A stretch of DNA of 64,000 bases from NCBI GenBank assembly GCA_022510905.1, contig JAFLSN010000007.1, positions 19,169 through 83,168 on the forward strand. Reading direction: 5' to 3'. The stretch comes from Treponema sp. (lineage in GTDB: Bacteria > Spirochaetota > Spirochaetia > Treponematales > Treponemataceae). The position numbers were made by a program, and so were the translations under genes. Every line of letters begins with the position of its first letter. The stretch's first letter is position 1. Of the stretch, positions 33,546 through 43,216 are shown one piece after another. The notes under the pieces were generated by a model, which did not search any database, was not told the origin of the DNA, and saw only the letters and a list, made by a program, of their open reading frames with translations.

Positions 33546-35003
33546 CTAAAACTGAAAATACAGGAATTCAGACAGGTTCTGGTTTACGGCCAGCAGGTAC
33601 AGGGAATATGCAAGCGCCGCCGATGACGCGCAAAGCCACTTCCAGCTGGCGCGAAAATGCGCGGCCACAAGCCGTTCTGCGCTCGGAACACAGAAGACCA
33701 CTACAAGGAGGGCCATCAGAAATCCATATGGATAGTCCGGGTATTTTGCAAATGGCACACCAAAATACTGCAAAAACGCCAGCAGGTTTTCAACTTTGCC
33801 TCCCGCAGGAAGAGACAGCTTGTGCAGGTTGAGCATGGTTTTTACCAGCGAAATGCCGCTCCTCAGGCTCGGTGCGCGGAACAGCGCCCACCCGATACAT
33901 GTGGCTCCAAAGGTCATGGCCCATCCCGCGATTTTTGGCATATGCATGTCATGCCTTTTTGCAAAACGGCGCCAGCGGTGGTTCACTACAAGAAAAGTTC
34001 CGTGCAGCATTCCCCATGCAATGTATTTAAATCCCGCGCCATGCCATAATCCGCAGAGCGTCATGGCAATCAGCAGGTTTATCATCTTGCGCCGTTCCCC
34101 ATTGCGGTTGCCGCCCAGAGGAATGTAAATGTAATTGCGAATCCAGCTGCCAAGACTTATGTGCCAGCGCCGCCAGAAATCAATCATTGAGCAGGCTTGG
34201 TATGGAGAGTCAAAATTGCTCGGGAATGTCAGGTTGAGCATATTTCCCAGTCCTATCGCCATCTCCGAATAGGCTGAAAAATCAAAATACAGCTGGAGGG
34301 CATACGAAAGCACTCCAATCCATGCGTCAGTGAACGTGAGCGTGCTGATATGTCCGAACACATCTGCCACAACCGGTGAAAGCCGATCCGCGATGACCAC
34401 TTTTTTGAACACTCCAAAGGCAAAAAGCGTTATTCCGCTTGAAAAGTTCTGCGCGTTAAAGCGGTGCCGTTCTTTGCTTGCGAACTGGGGAATCATCATT
34501 TTGTGGTCAACGATTGGCCCCGCAATCAGCTGTGGAAACAGCGAGATGTACAGGGCAAATGCCGAAAAGCTTTTTTCCGGCTGCGTTTTTTGCATATATA
34601 CATCTATGATGTATGACAATGCCTGGAATGTATAAAACGAAATGCCTAACGGCAGGATGATGTTATGCAGGCTCCAGCTGGTGTGCAGAATCCGGTTTAT
34701 AGTCTGGATGAAAAAGTCAGTGTATTTGTAGTATCCCAGAACCGCAAGGTTTGTGCCAATGCCAAGAACGAGCAGCGCCTTTTTATAGCGGAATCTGTGC
34801 AGCGCCAGGCCGATTGCATAGTTGCACACAATCAAAATAAGCATCAGCGGCAAAAAGCCTATGTTCCACCAGCCGTAAAAAAAGAAAGATGCCGCCAAAA
34901 GCCACCTGTTTGCAGACTTTACGCTTTTGCGGCCAAACAAGTAGTAGCCGCCGACCGCAAGTGGTAAAAACACAAATATGAATATAAATGAACTAAAAAT
35001 CAT
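33546..35003 (-). CDS. MBOAT-family O-acyltransferase (AlgI-like)
   Basis: A 485-residue polytopic membrane protein with about ten or more hydrophobic segments. The AlgI/DltB-like signature is HISLGSWIRNYIYIPLGGNR near 235-255, then GLWHGAGFKYIAWGMLHG with the catalytic His near 285. MIFSSFIFIFVFLPL is the standard family start, and GGAGC lies upstream of ATG 35003. The extension to 35075 is not needed. The operon partner is the SGNH protein. A divergent XRE regulator lies 258 bp away and may control the pair. Confidence 0.88.
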   Translation of the reverse strand: MIFSSFIFIFVFLPLAVGGYYLFGRKSVKSANRWLLAASFFFYGWWNIGFLPLMLILIVCNYAIGLALHRFRYKKALLVLGIGTNLAVLGYYKYTDFFIQTINRILHTSWSLHNIILPLGISFYTFQALSYIIDVYMQKTQPEKSFSAFALYISLFPQLIAGPIVDHKMMIPQFASKERHRFNAQNFSSGITLFAFGVFKKVVIADRLSPVVADVFGHISTLTFTDAWIGVLSYALQLYFDFSAYSEMAIGLGNMLNLTFPSNFDSPYQACSMIDFWRRWHISLGSWIRNYIYIPLGGNRNGERRKMINLLIAMTLCGLWHGAGFKYIAWGMLHGTFLVVNHRWRRFAKRHDMHMPKIAGWAMTFGATCIGWALFRAPSLRSGISLVKTMLNLHKLSLPAGGKVENLLAFLQYFGVPFAKYPDYPYGFLMALLVVVFCVPSAERLVAAHFRASWKWLCASSAALAYSLYLLAVNQNLSEFLYFQF

Positions 35004-35112
35004 ACCAAAGCTCCTTGATGTCCGCGTTGGACGCCGCGCAGGAGGCACAAAATCTGCACCATCCATAAAACACACGGATGTATTTCTATCATTCCTGCTT
35101 TCTGCGACAGCG

Positions 35113-35212
35113 TAAAAATATGTGAATTGTGCATTTTCTTTTGCAGAAACATATTTTTAACCGCAGTCTAACATATTCTGAATATTTGTAAAAGGGATTT
35201 TCTTTTTACAAA
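35113..35212. promoter_or_regulatory. Two palindromes between the MBOAT operon and the XRE regulator
   Basis: A long interrupted palindrome has arms TAAAAATATGT (35113-35123) and ACATATTTTTA (35149-35159). A second has TTTGTAAAA (35185-35193) and TTTTTACAAA (35203-35212). Both sit in the divergent intergenic region and have the size and symmetry of repressor operators, presumably for the XRE protein. The first could also be a hairpin in either transcript. Confidence 0.55.
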
Positions 35213-35261
35213 CAGATTAAAACCATGTTTTTAATTGCAGGAAACCGTACATCATCGGTGT

Positions 35262-35588
35262 ATGAAATTAAAAGATATTTTTATCGCTAATTTAAAGTTC
35301 TACCGCAAGCAAAAAGGTCTCACGCAGAACGACCTTACACTTGCCTTGAACAAAAGCTATAATTACATAAACAGCATAGAACAAGGAAAAATGCTGCCTT
35401 CGTTCGATGTAATCGAACAGATGTGCGACATTCTCGGAGTGTCTCCGCCTCAGCTTTTTGACTCAAACGCCTCGCCCCAAAATATACAGACATTCAGCAA
35501 GGAAGTTTACATCGAAGAACTAAGCAGCCGTTTGCTTGAAAGACTTTCGCCCCTTGTCCGCGAAACTATCCGTGACTCGCTGAAATAG
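35262..35588 (+). CDS. XRE-family transcriptional regulator
   Basis: A 108-residue protein with a helix-turn-helix at residues 6-62 (NLKFYRKQKGLTQNDLTLAL, then NYINSIEQGKMLPS, then MCDILGVSPPQLF). A short C-terminal helical tail may dimerise. ATG 35262 starts the conserved domain. A TTG at 35235 would add nine residues; no convincing ribosome-binding site decides between them. It is divergent from the MBOAT operon and faces two palindromes upstream, which suggests autoregulation and control of that operon. Confidence 0.82.
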   Translation: MKLKDIFIANLKFYRKQKGLTQNDLTLALNKSYNYINSIEQGKMLPSFDVIEQMCDILGVSPPQLFDSNASPQNIQTFSKEVYIEELSSRLLERLSPLVRETIRDSLK

Positions 35589-35589
35589 C

Positions 35590-35840
35590 CCGCTTTGTAT
35601 GCAGCCACGGACAATGCGTTTTGCGCCACTCGCCCTGCACCGGCATCCTCAAAAGTACATGCGCGCGGAGCTCTTCGGAACTGAATGGCATGGACTTTGC
35701 CGAACCTGCCGCGCGGAATGTTGTCTCCCCGCCCCCGACTTGGACATTCCCGCCGTTACCATGCGCCTTGGCCATACCGTTTCCGTCAGATTTAAACCTT
35801 GGCCGCATCCCAAAACTTAATCGCGGTTGAAAACAAATGC
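35590..35840. other. Intergenic spacer before array 2
   Basis: No reading frame with a ribosome-binding site or family resemblance. I see no hairpin with a T-run after the XRE gene. Confidence 0.35.
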
Positions 35841-35849
35841 ATGAATTTT

Positions 35850-36605
35850 ACCCGCCGGCATGTGTTCCCGGGCAATCCGCGCACGCATTTTGTTCGCCCA
35901 CGGAGCGTTTTGGGCAATTCGCGAGCGCATTTTGCCCGTCCGCACGTGTTCCCGGGCAATTCACGTACGCATTTTGCTTGCCTTGGCGTGTTTCTGGCAA
36001 TCCGCGTACGCATTTTGCTTGCCTTGGCGTGTTTCTGGCAATTCGCGAGCGCATTTTGCCCGTCCGCGCTTGTTTCCGGGCAATCCGCGCACGCATTCTG
36101 CTCGTCTTTACGTGTTTACGGGTAATTCGCGCGTGCATTTTGCTTGCCCGCACGTGTTTCCGGGCAATTTGCGAGCGCATTTTGCTTGCCCGCGCGTGTT
36201 TCCGGGCAATTCGCGTACGCATTTTGCTTTCCCGCGCGTGTTCCCGGGCAATCCGCGTACGCATTTTGCTTGCCCCGGAGCGTTTCTGGCAATCCGCGCA
36301 CTCATTTTGTCCGCCCGCACGTGTTCCCGGGCAATTCGCGAGTGCATTTCGCCCGTCTGCATGTGTTTCCGGGCAATCCGCGTGTGCAGTTTGCCCGTCT
36401 GCATGTGTTTCCGGGCAATTCGCGTACGCATTTTGTCCGCCCGCACGTGTTTCCGGGCAATTTGCGAGCGCATTTTGCCCGTCCGCGCGTGTTTCCGGGC
36501 AATTCGCGTACGCATTTCGCCTGTCCGCGCGTGTTTCCGGGCATTTCGCCCGTCCGCACGTGTTTTCGGGCGATCCGCGTACGCATTTTGCTTGCTCCGG
36601 TTGTT
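35850..36605. repeat. 42-bp tandem repeat array 2
   Basis: About 17-18 imperfect units. The unit is GGGCAATTCGCGTACGCATT, TTGCTTGCCCGCGCGTGTTT, CC. Spacing of the GGCAA word is 42 bp for most neighbours (35912, 35954) and 41 bp for at least two (near 35996 and 36037). Each unit carries a hairpin TTGCCCG-N10-CGGGCAA and usually a palindrome GCGTACGC. All three plus-strand frames and several minus-strand frames stay open. The phase of the repeat within a frame changes at the 41-bp units, which argues against coding. Array 2 units are related to type a units of array 1. It ends about 60 bp before argC. Confidence 0.87.
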
Positions 36606-36668
36606 TTTGGGTTACTTGTAAATTATTTTTTTGTGAATATAATGGGTGGCGCGGGGGTTGTGCATTGT

Positions 36669-37616
36669 ATGAAATCCAAAATTTTTATTGACGGAAGTGA
36701 AGGGACCACCGGGCTCCGCATCTATGAGCGGTTTTCAAAACGCGATGACATCGAGCTGATTTCTATCAGCAGCGACAGGCGAAAAGACCCTGCTGAACGC
36801 AAACGCCTCATAAACAGCGCCGACATTGTGTTTCTGTGTCTCCCTGATGCGGCCGCAAAAGAATCCGTGGCGCTTGTTGAAAACAGCGCGGTCAGAATCA
36901 TAGATACGTCAACCGCGCACCGCACGGAACCGGGCTGGGCCTATGGCTTCCCTGAGCTTTCACAGGAGCACCGCCACGCCATCGAAACAGGAAACCGTGT
37001 CGCGGTTCCAGGGTGCCATGCAACAGGATTCATTTCGTTGGTGTACCCGCTTGTTTCTGGTGGGCTGCTTTCGGCGGATTATCCAATCTCAGCTTTTTCG
37101 CTTACGGGCTATTCTGGCGGTGGAAAAAAAATGATTGCAGAATACGAAGCTCAGAACCGCAGCACGGACTGTGCCGCGCCCCGGGAATACGCGCTCACGC
37201 AGGAACACAAGCATCTAAAGGAAATGCAGGCCGTTTCGGGACTTTTGCGCAAACCGCTTTTTTCTCCCATCCTCGGTGATTACTACAGTGGCATGGTGGT
37301 GTCCGTTCCGCTGCATATGGCCGCGCTCCGTTCGCATTCTTCCGTAGCAGAATTGACTGAATATTTTTTGGCGTACTATGAGAATGAACGCTTTGTGTCG
37401 GTTGTGCCGGATGGAACACAGAATCTTTACGGTGGCATGCTGGCGGGAAATGCTCTGAGCGGCTGGGACGGCCTTAAAATCTACATCACGGGAAATGACG
37501 AGCGCGTGGTGCTTTCGGCGCAGTTTGACAATCTGGGAAAAGGTGCTTCAGGAGCCGCCGTGCAGTGCCTGAACATCATGCTTGGATGCGACGAAGCCAC
37601 AGGGCTTGTGCTTTGA
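36669..37616 (+). CDS. argC: N-acetyl-gamma-glutamyl-phosphate reductase, short form
   Basis: A 315-residue enzyme of arginine synthesis that reduces N-acetylglutamyl phosphate to the semialdehyde with NADPH. The start MKSKIFIDGSEGTTGLRI and the length match the shorter, less common ArgC class. The catalytic cysteine is Cys116 in VPGCHATGF, and PLFSPILGDYYSGMVVSVPL lies in the substrate domain. The frame is open far upstream through the 42-bp array, but that part is repeat translation and not protein. GTG 36660 is an alternative start behind GGGGG (36651-36655). No other arginine gene is adjacent. Confidence 0.88.
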   Translation: MKSKIFIDGSEGTTGLRIYERFSKRDDIELISISSDRRKDPAERKRLINSADIVFLCLPDAAAKESVALVENSAVRIIDTSTAHRTEPGWAYGFPELSQEHRHAIETGNRVAVPGCHATGFISLVYPLVSGGLLSADYPISAFSLTGYSGGGKKMIAEYEAQNRSTDCAAPREYALTQEHKHLKEMQAVSGLLRKPLFSPILGDYYSGMVVSVPLHMAALRSHSSVAELTEYFLAYYENERFVSVVPDGTQNLYGGMLAGNALSGWDGLKIYITGNDERVVLSAQFDNLGKGASGAAVQCLNIMLGCDEATGLVL

Positions 37617-37630
37617 GCGGCTAAAACCTT

Positions 37631-38560
37631 TTAAGGCCTGTGAGTTTTTTTGAGCTGGGGAACCACTTCTGCAAGCAGGATGGCAACAAAAATGAATGCG
37701 CAGCCGATCCACATGCGGGGCGTTAGGCGTTCATTCAAAAACAGTGCAGAAAAAAACACGCCGAACACACTTTCAAGCGACATAAACAGCGAACCTAGCG
37801 CCGATGGCACATATGCAAGCCCGATGTTTTGCAGCAGGTACGCAAGCAGTGTGCTGAACACTCCGAGATACAGCAGCGAAAAGGCAACACGCCGTGTCAC
37901 GAGCGCTTCAAGCGGAATCGGGCCGTCGCACAGGGGAGCCGCAATCCAGCCGCAGACTGCCGTGCAGCAGAATTGTACCGCTGTAAGCAGCACGGGATTT
38001 TCCGTTTTTGTAAAATGCGATATGCATATGATATGAACACCGTAAAATAATCCGCAGACAAGCGTGAGCACATCGCCCTTGTTCATGCTGACTGTATACG
38101 TTGCGCCGTATGCCCCGCCGCGAATGACGGGTGCGCCACCCAGCGAAAGCAGGCCAATGCCAGCCATGCACAGCACTGCCGCCACGAACACATACCAGGT
38201 GGGACGTTTTTTGTATATCGGCCAGCACAGTAGCGGCACGAGCACCACGTAAGTTGTTGTCAAAAACGCATTTTTTCCGGCAGTAGTGTACTTGCATCCG
38301 ATGGTCTGAAAAAAATACGCAAAGAATATCAGCACTCCCAATACGGCACCATGCACAACCATGCGGCGTGTAAGCTGAGAAAGCTGCCTCAAAAACAAAA
38401 AACAGAGCAGCACTGCGGCAATGGTAAATCTGAAAGCAACCATCCAGACGGCACCAATGTAGTCAAGGCTGTCTTTGACAATAACAAAGGCAAAGCCCCA
38501 AACTGCGGCCGCCAAAACAAGGCCACAGCTTGAGGCAATGCTGCGTTTCGTGTTGTTCAT
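37631..38560 (-). CDS. DMT-superfamily (EamA) transporter
   Basis: A 309-residue membrane protein with ten predicted transmembrane segments in two EamA repeats: WGFAFVIVKDSLDYIGAVWM near the N-terminus and a second half from about residue 165. The C-terminal SLESVFGVFFSALFLNERLT is the classic EamA segment. Members export amino acids, nucleotide sugars or other small metabolites. It starts 8 nt after glgP and may be part of the glycogen operon, though a functional link is unclear. It ends convergently 14 bp from argC. Confidence 0.85.
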   Translation of the reverse strand: MNNTKRSIASSCGLVLAAAVWGFAFVIVKDSLDYIGAVWMVAFRFTIAAVLLCFLFLRQLSQLTRRMVVHGAVLGVLIFFAYFFQTIGCKYTTAGKNAFLTTTYVVLVPLLCWPIYKKRPTWYVFVAAVLCMAGIGLLSLGGAPVIRGGAYGATYTVSMNKGDVLTLVCGLFYGVHIICISHFTKTENPVLLTAVQFCCTAVCGWIAAPLCDGPIPLEALVTRRVAFSLLYLGVFSTLLAYLLQNIGLAYVPSALGSLFMSLESVFGVFFSALFLNERLTPRMWIGCAFIFVAILLAEVVPQLKKTHRP

Positions 38561-38568
38561 ACACGGAG

Positions 38569-41016
38569 TTATTTTATCTTAATCTTCTTGAGGTGCCAGA
38601 TGTCGCTTACATAATCTTCAATGGTGCGGTCACTGGAGAATTTGCCTGAATGGGCAATATTGAGAAGTGCCTTCTGTGCCCATGTTTTGTGCACGGAATA
38701 TGCTTCTGCAACCTGCTCCTGCGCCTGTACGTATGCGTCAAAATCCGCCAGCACAAAAAATACGTCTGGCCGCTGACCTTCCACACCATAGATGAGCGAA
38801 TCGTGCAGTTCCTTGAAAAGATGTTTTGTGGTGTCGTAAGTGCCGTCAACCAGCTGTTCCACCACTTTTGCAAGCGCGGGGCTGCGCTCCAGATACTTCT
38901 GGGGATTGTAGCTGTGCTCGCGGTTTATCTTGATGATTTCATCCGATGTAAGCCCAAAGATGAATGCATTCTGCTCACCGGCTTCATGCACGATTTCGAT
39001 GTTGGCACCATCAAGCGTACCCAGCGTGAGCGCACCGTTCATCATGAACTTCATGTTGCTGGTGCCGGATGCCTCATATCCGGCCGTTGAAATCTGCTCG
39101 GACACATCGCTTGCAGGAATGATTTTCTCGGCGACAGACACGCGGTAGTTTTCAACGAAAACCACGCGGAGCTTTCCACCTACGCGGCGGTCGTTGTTGA
39201 TTCGCTCCGCAACTGTGTTGATCAGCTTGATAATCTGCTTTGCACGACGATAGCCCGAAGCGGCCTTGGCGCCAAAAATAAACGTGCGAGACGGTGTTTT
39301 AAAATTGGGATCTTCCACAATGCGGTTGTACAGATACATGATGTGGAAAATGTTCAGCAGCTGGCGTTTGTATTCGTGGAGACGTTTTACCTGCACGTCA
39401 AAAATGCTTTCCGGGTCGAGGAATTCATTCTGGGAATGCTTTAAGTAGTTGGCAAGGCGCTCCTTGTTGTGCAGTTTGATTTTCATCAGCTCCTGCAAGC
39501 TTTCATCATCATCAACAAATTTTTCGAGCGCAGTCAGTTTGCCTAAATCCGTTTCCCAGCCGTGACCAATCCGCTTGGTAATGAATTCGGCAAGCTCCGG
39601 GTTCGCATTCAAAAGCCAGCGGCGCTGCGTAACGCCATTTGTTTTGTTGTTGAATTTGTGCGGATAGATTGCGTTCCAGTCCTTGAATTCCTGTTCTTTG
39701 AGCAGCTTTGTGTGAAGCTCCGCAACACCGTTCACGCTGAAACATGAATGAATCGCGAGCCAGCCCATGTACACTTTGTCGTCATGGATGATGGACATGT
39801 GATGCTGCTTTTCGTAGTCGTTGGGGAATTTTGCCCGAAGCTCAATCATAAAGCGACGGTTGATTTCTTCAATAATCTGATATACACGCGGCAGAAGCCT
39901 CTGGAATACATCCACCGACCATTTTTCCAAAGCTTCCGCAAGAATGGTGTGGTTGGTATACGCGAATGTTTTTTGCACCACTGACCAGGCATCGTTCCAG
40001 CCCACATTGTATTCGTCCATCAGAATACGCATCATTTCCGGAATGGCCACCACGGGGTGCGTGTCGTTCAGCTGAATCACATGGTAGTTGGGGAATTTGC
40101 TGAAGTCAGTGCCCACGTTTGTTACAAAGTGGTGAATCAAATCCTGCAACGAGGCAGAAGTAAAGAAATACTGCTGGCGCAGACGGAGCTCTTTTCCCAT
40201 GGGGCCATTGTCGTTGGGGTAGAGCACACGGCTGATGTTTTCGGCATTGTTCTGGCGTTCCACAGCGCGGTGGTACTGCATGTCATTGAACAGCTGCAAG
40301 TCAAATCCATTGGGGCTTGAAGCCTGCCACAGTCGCAGGGTGTTCACGGTGTTGTTTCCAAAGCCCACCACCGGCAGGTCATACGGCGTGGCGATGATTT
40401 CTTCCGCGTCTTCAATATAAAAGCGATCCTGTCCGTCCGGGGTTTTTCCGTATTTAATCTGGCCGCCGAATTTAACGTTCACGGAAAGATCCGAGCGTTT
40501 TACTTCCCATGGGTCACGGTGTTTCAGCCAGTTGTCCGGATATTCAACCTGTTCGCCGTTTTCAATGTGCTGCTCGAACATGCCGTATTCATAACGTATG
40601 CCGTATCCGTGTCCTGGATATTGCAGTGTTGCAAGCGAATCAAGGAAGCATGCCGCAAGCCGCCCGAGGCCACCGTTGCCCAGACCTGCATCGGGTTCTT
40701 CATCTTCGATTAAATCGAAGTCGATGTTCATGCCTTTGAGCACCTGTTCAACCTGATCCTTGATGCCGGCGTTTATCAGGTTGTTGCTCAGCGCTCGTCC
40801 CATAAGGAATTCGGCGCTCAGGTAGTAAAGTTGCTTTGTCGGCTTTGCTTCATACTCGCGGCGTGTTTCCATCCAGTTCGGCATGATAATTTCCAAGGCA
40901 CTGGCACTCACGGCATCAAACAAATCATGCTTGTTTGCCTGAGTGATGTCTTTGCCGTACTGTCGGCGCAGACGTGCGGTAAGATTTTCTTTGAATTGTT
41001 CCGCATCAAAAACCAT
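38569..41016 (-). CDS. glgP: Glycogen/starch phosphorylase
   Basis: An 815-residue GT35 enzyme that releases glucose 1-phosphate from alpha-1,4-glucans using PLP. The phosphorylase signature EASGTSNMKFMMNGALTLG starts at residue 648, with the PLP lysine at 656. GNGGLGRLAACFLDSLATL near 110, VHRRQLLN-like KRLHEYKRQLLNIFHIMYLY and GVTQRRWLL are also conserved. ATG 41016 is preceded by AGGAGGAAC. glgX ends 13 nt upstream, so debranching and phosphorolysis are co-expressed. Confidence 0.95.
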   Translation of the reverse strand: MVFDAEQFKENLTARLRRQYGKDITQANKHDLFDAVSASALEIIMPNWMETRREYEAKPTKQLYYLSAEFLMGRALSNNLINAGIKDQVEQVLKGMNIDFDLIEDEEPDAGLGNGGLGRLAACFLDSLATLQYPGHGYGIRYEYGMFEQHIENGEQVEYPDNWLKHRDPWEVKRSDLSVNVKFGGQIKYGKTPDGQDRFYIEDAEEIIATPYDLPVVGFGNNTVNTLRLWQASSPNGFDLQLFNDMQYHRAVERQNNAENISRVLYPNDNGPMGKELRLRQQYFFTSASLQDLIHHFVTNVGTDFSKFPNYHVIQLNDTHPVVAIPEMMRILMDEYNVGWNDAWSVVQKTFAYTNHTILAEALEKWSVDVFQRLLPRVYQIIEEINRRFMIELRAKFPNDYEKQHHMSIIHDDKVYMGWLAIHSCFSVNGVAELHTKLLKEQEFKDWNAIYPHKFNNKTNGVTQRRWLLNANPELAEFITKRIGHGWETDLGKLTALEKFVDDDESLQELMKIKLHNKERLANYLKHSQNEFLDPESIFDVQVKRLHEYKRQLLNIFHIMYLYNRIVEDPNFKTPSRTFIFGAKAASGYRRAKQIIKLINTVAERINNDRRVGGKLRVVFVENYRVSVAEKIIPASDVSEQISTAGYEASGTSNMKFMMNGALTLGTLDGANIEIVHEAGEQNAFIFGLTSDEIIKINREHSYNPQKYLERSPALAKVVEQLVDGTYDTTKHLFKELHDSLIYGVEGQRPDVFFVLADFDAYVQAQEQVAEAYSVHKTWAQKALLNIAHSGKFSSDRTIEDYVSDIWHLKKIKIK

Positions 41017-41029
41017 TATGTTCCTCCTA

Positions 41030-43180
41030 TTATGACACTGATGTTTTTGCAATAAGTATGACCAGCGAACTTGCCGGTACCACATACCGAGATTGGGCCC
41101 GAAGCTCTTCTTCGCGTCCTATTGGGGTGATGGCATCATCGGCATCAATGGATGTGTCTGCCACCCTGTACCATTTTCGCTTGGCTCCGAGTGTTGGCAG
41201 CGTTACCACGATGTCATGCCGGTCTGAATTGGCGGCAACGTAAAAATCATCATCGGGATTGCCGTCGTTGTTGGTGCAGGTGCTGCCTCCCAAGGTAAAC
41301 GCCAAAAACCGAGAAATGTCGTTCCAGTCTGGATTGCTGCCGTCAGGCGCATACCAGCGGATGTCAGGAATGGCACCGGCATTTTCACCCTTAAAAAAAT
41401 CTGTACGGCGGAATACTGCGTGCGCTTTGCGGAGCGCGATTGCCCGAGACACAAACGTAACGAGCCTGTCATTCATGCGGGCAACGCTCCAGTCAATCCA
41501 GCTGATCTCATTGTCTTGGCAGTATGCGTTGTTGTTCCCTTGCTGTCCCCTTCGGAATTCATCGCCGGCGAGCATCATGGGCGTTCCCTGCGAAATCATC
41601 AGCGAAAGCAAAAAGCTTTTTATCTTTTGATTGCGCATCCGCTCGATGGAAGGATTTGCAGTTGGGCCTTCGTATCCGTGGTTGTAGCTCCAGTTTGAAT
41701 CTGAGCCATCGTGGTTTTCTTCGCCGTTTTCATCGTTGTGTTTGCCGTTGTAGCTGACCAAATCATTCAGCGTGAATCCATCGTGGCTGGTAATATAATT
41801 GATGCTGTGATAGGGTTTGCGTCCTGAAAGCGCAAAAAAATCGCTTGAACCGCTCATGCGGGTCGCGGCGTTGGTCGCGGCATGTTCATCGCCACGCCAG
41901 AACCTGCGCATATCGTCACGGAAGCGGTCATTCCATTCCGCCCAACGTCCACCGGGAAACCATCCCAGCTGGTAGGCGCCGCCTGCGTCCCAAGGTTCTG
42001 CGATGATTTTTGTGTTTGCAAGAATCGGGTCTTCCGAAATGCGGTTTGGAAGCGGAGGAAATTGCAGCAGTGCACCCTGCTGGCTGCGGCTCAAAATTGA
42101 AGCAAGGTCAAAACGGAATCCGTCAACATGGTAGTTCAGCACCCACCCGCGTAGACAGTCAATGATAAAATCCCGTACCACCGGATGGTTGCAGTTCACG
42201 GAGTTTCCGCAGCCTGAATAGTTCATGTAATATTCTTTGTTGTTTTCGACCAGAATGTAGTAAGCGCTGTTTTCAAAACCACGGAAACCAAATGTGATGC
42301 CGTGCTCGTTACCTTCGGCCGTGTGGTTGAACACAATGTCCAGAATCACTTCGAGCCCTTCGCGGTGCATGTCTTTAACCAGCTGCTTGAATTCGCGCAC
42401 ACTGCCGCCCGGATTGCGGTCTGCGGCAAATGTCGCTTTTGGCGCGCAGAAGGCCATTGTGCTGTAGCCCCAGTAGTTTTTCATGCGTTCGCCGGTTCGC
42501 GGATTTACGTTTGCGTTTTCGTATTCATCAAATTCCTGGATAGGCATGAATTCTACCGCAGTGATTCCAAGTCGTTTTAAATGCGGAATTTTTTCTGCAA
42601 AGCCTTTGTATGTACCCGGCGCGCTCACTGCGTTTTCTTTTCCGGCGGTAAAGCCACGGACATGCGCTTCGTAGATTATGCTGTCGGCGAGCGGCCGGTT
42701 GAGCGGTTTGTCGCCTTCCCAGTCAAAGCTTGAATGGTCAATCACAATGCATTTTGGAAACTTTCGCAGCGCCCGGTCTTTTGAAAGCTCCACATCCATT
42801 TTGTCAACAGGCGTTTTGTATGTAGGCGGAAGATTGCCGAACAAAGAAACAGGCGTTAATGCCTGTGCATACGGATCCAGCAGATATTGGTGCACATTGA
42901 AGCGTTCGCCGCGGCTTGGCTCAAACGGGCCGTCAACTTGGTAAAGGTACAGAGCCCCTGCCCCGAGACCGGGCACAAACACATGCCACACACTGCCGGT
43001 TCTGTTTTTGTTCGGGTCAAGTTCAATACAGGCAAATGGTTCGCTGTCATCAACGGTATGAAACAAATCAAGTATCACCTTTGTGCCGGTCTTGCTGTAT
43101 ACGGCAAAATTCACACCGCCGTCACGAAGCTCTGTCCCCATCGGGAACGGGTTTCCTGGCAAAGTATTCACCACTTCCAT
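41030..43180 (-). CDS. glgX: Glycogen debranching enzyme (isoamylase type)
   Basis: A 716-residue GH13 enzyme that cleaves alpha-1,6 branches, working with GlgP. An N-terminal CBM48-like domain (PMGTELRDGGVNFAVYS) precedes the barrel. Catalytic-site motifs are DIVFNHTAEG, the nucleophile in DGFRFDLASIL near 355, the acid in IIAEPWDAGG near 391 and the His-Asp in ITSHDG near 462. The start at 43180 has no Shine-Dalgarno; a TATAAT box ends 7 nt upstream, so the mRNA should be leaderless. The operon continues into glgP and the DMT transporter gene. Confidence 0.93.
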   Translation of the reverse strand: MEVVNTLPGNPFPMGTELRDGGVNFAVYSKTGTKVILDLFHTVDDSEPFACIELDPNKNRTGSVWHVFVPGLGAGALYLYQVDGPFEPSRGERFNVHQYLLDPYAQALTPVSLFGNLPPTYKTPVDKMDVELSKDRALRKFPKCIVIDHSSFDWEGDKPLNRPLADSIIYEAHVRGFTAGKENAVSAPGTYKGFAEKIPHLKRLGITAVEFMPIQEFDEYENANVNPRTGERMKNYWGYSTMAFCAPKATFAADRNPGGSVREFKQLVKDMHREGLEVILDIVFNHTAEGNEHGITFGFRGFENSAYYILVENNKEYYMNYSGCGNSVNCNHPVVRDFIIDCLRGWVLNYHVDGFRFDLASILSRSQQGALLQFPPLPNRISEDPILANTKIIAEPWDAGGAYQLGWFPGGRWAEWNDRFRDDMRRFWRGDEHAATNAATRMSGSSDFFALSGRKPYHSINYITSHDGFTLNDLVSYNGKHNDENGEENHDGSDSNWSYNHGYEGPTANPSIERMRNQKIKSFLLSLMISQGTPMMLAGDEFRRGQQGNNNAYCQDNEISWIDWSVARMNDRLVTFVSRAIALRKAHAVFRRTDFFKGENAGAIPDIRWYAPDGSNPDWNDISRFLAFTLGGSTCTNNDGNPDDDFYVAANSDRHDIVVTLPTLGAKRKWYRVADTSIDADDAITPIGREEELRAQSRYVVPASSLVILIAKTSVS

Positions 43181-43216
43181 GGAAACGATTATAGCAAATA
43201 GAAAGTGCTACGTCTA
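43181..43216 (-). promoter_or_regulatory. Sigma-70 promoter giving a leaderless glgX mRNA
   Basis: On the minus strand, a -35 TAGACG (43216-43211, 4 of 6), 17-bp spacer and perfect -10 TATAAT (43093+100 to 43088+100, that is 43193-43188), then 7 nt to the ATG. Confidence 0.65.

Noticed and set aside
35850..36605. CRISPR array
   Set aside because: Units are contiguous and degenerate with no constant repeat separated by unique spacers, and no cas genes are nearby.
36144..36668. N-terminal extension of ArgC through array 2
   Set aside because: The extension is repeat translation with changing phase. The conserved ArgC start MKSKIFIDG lies at 36669.
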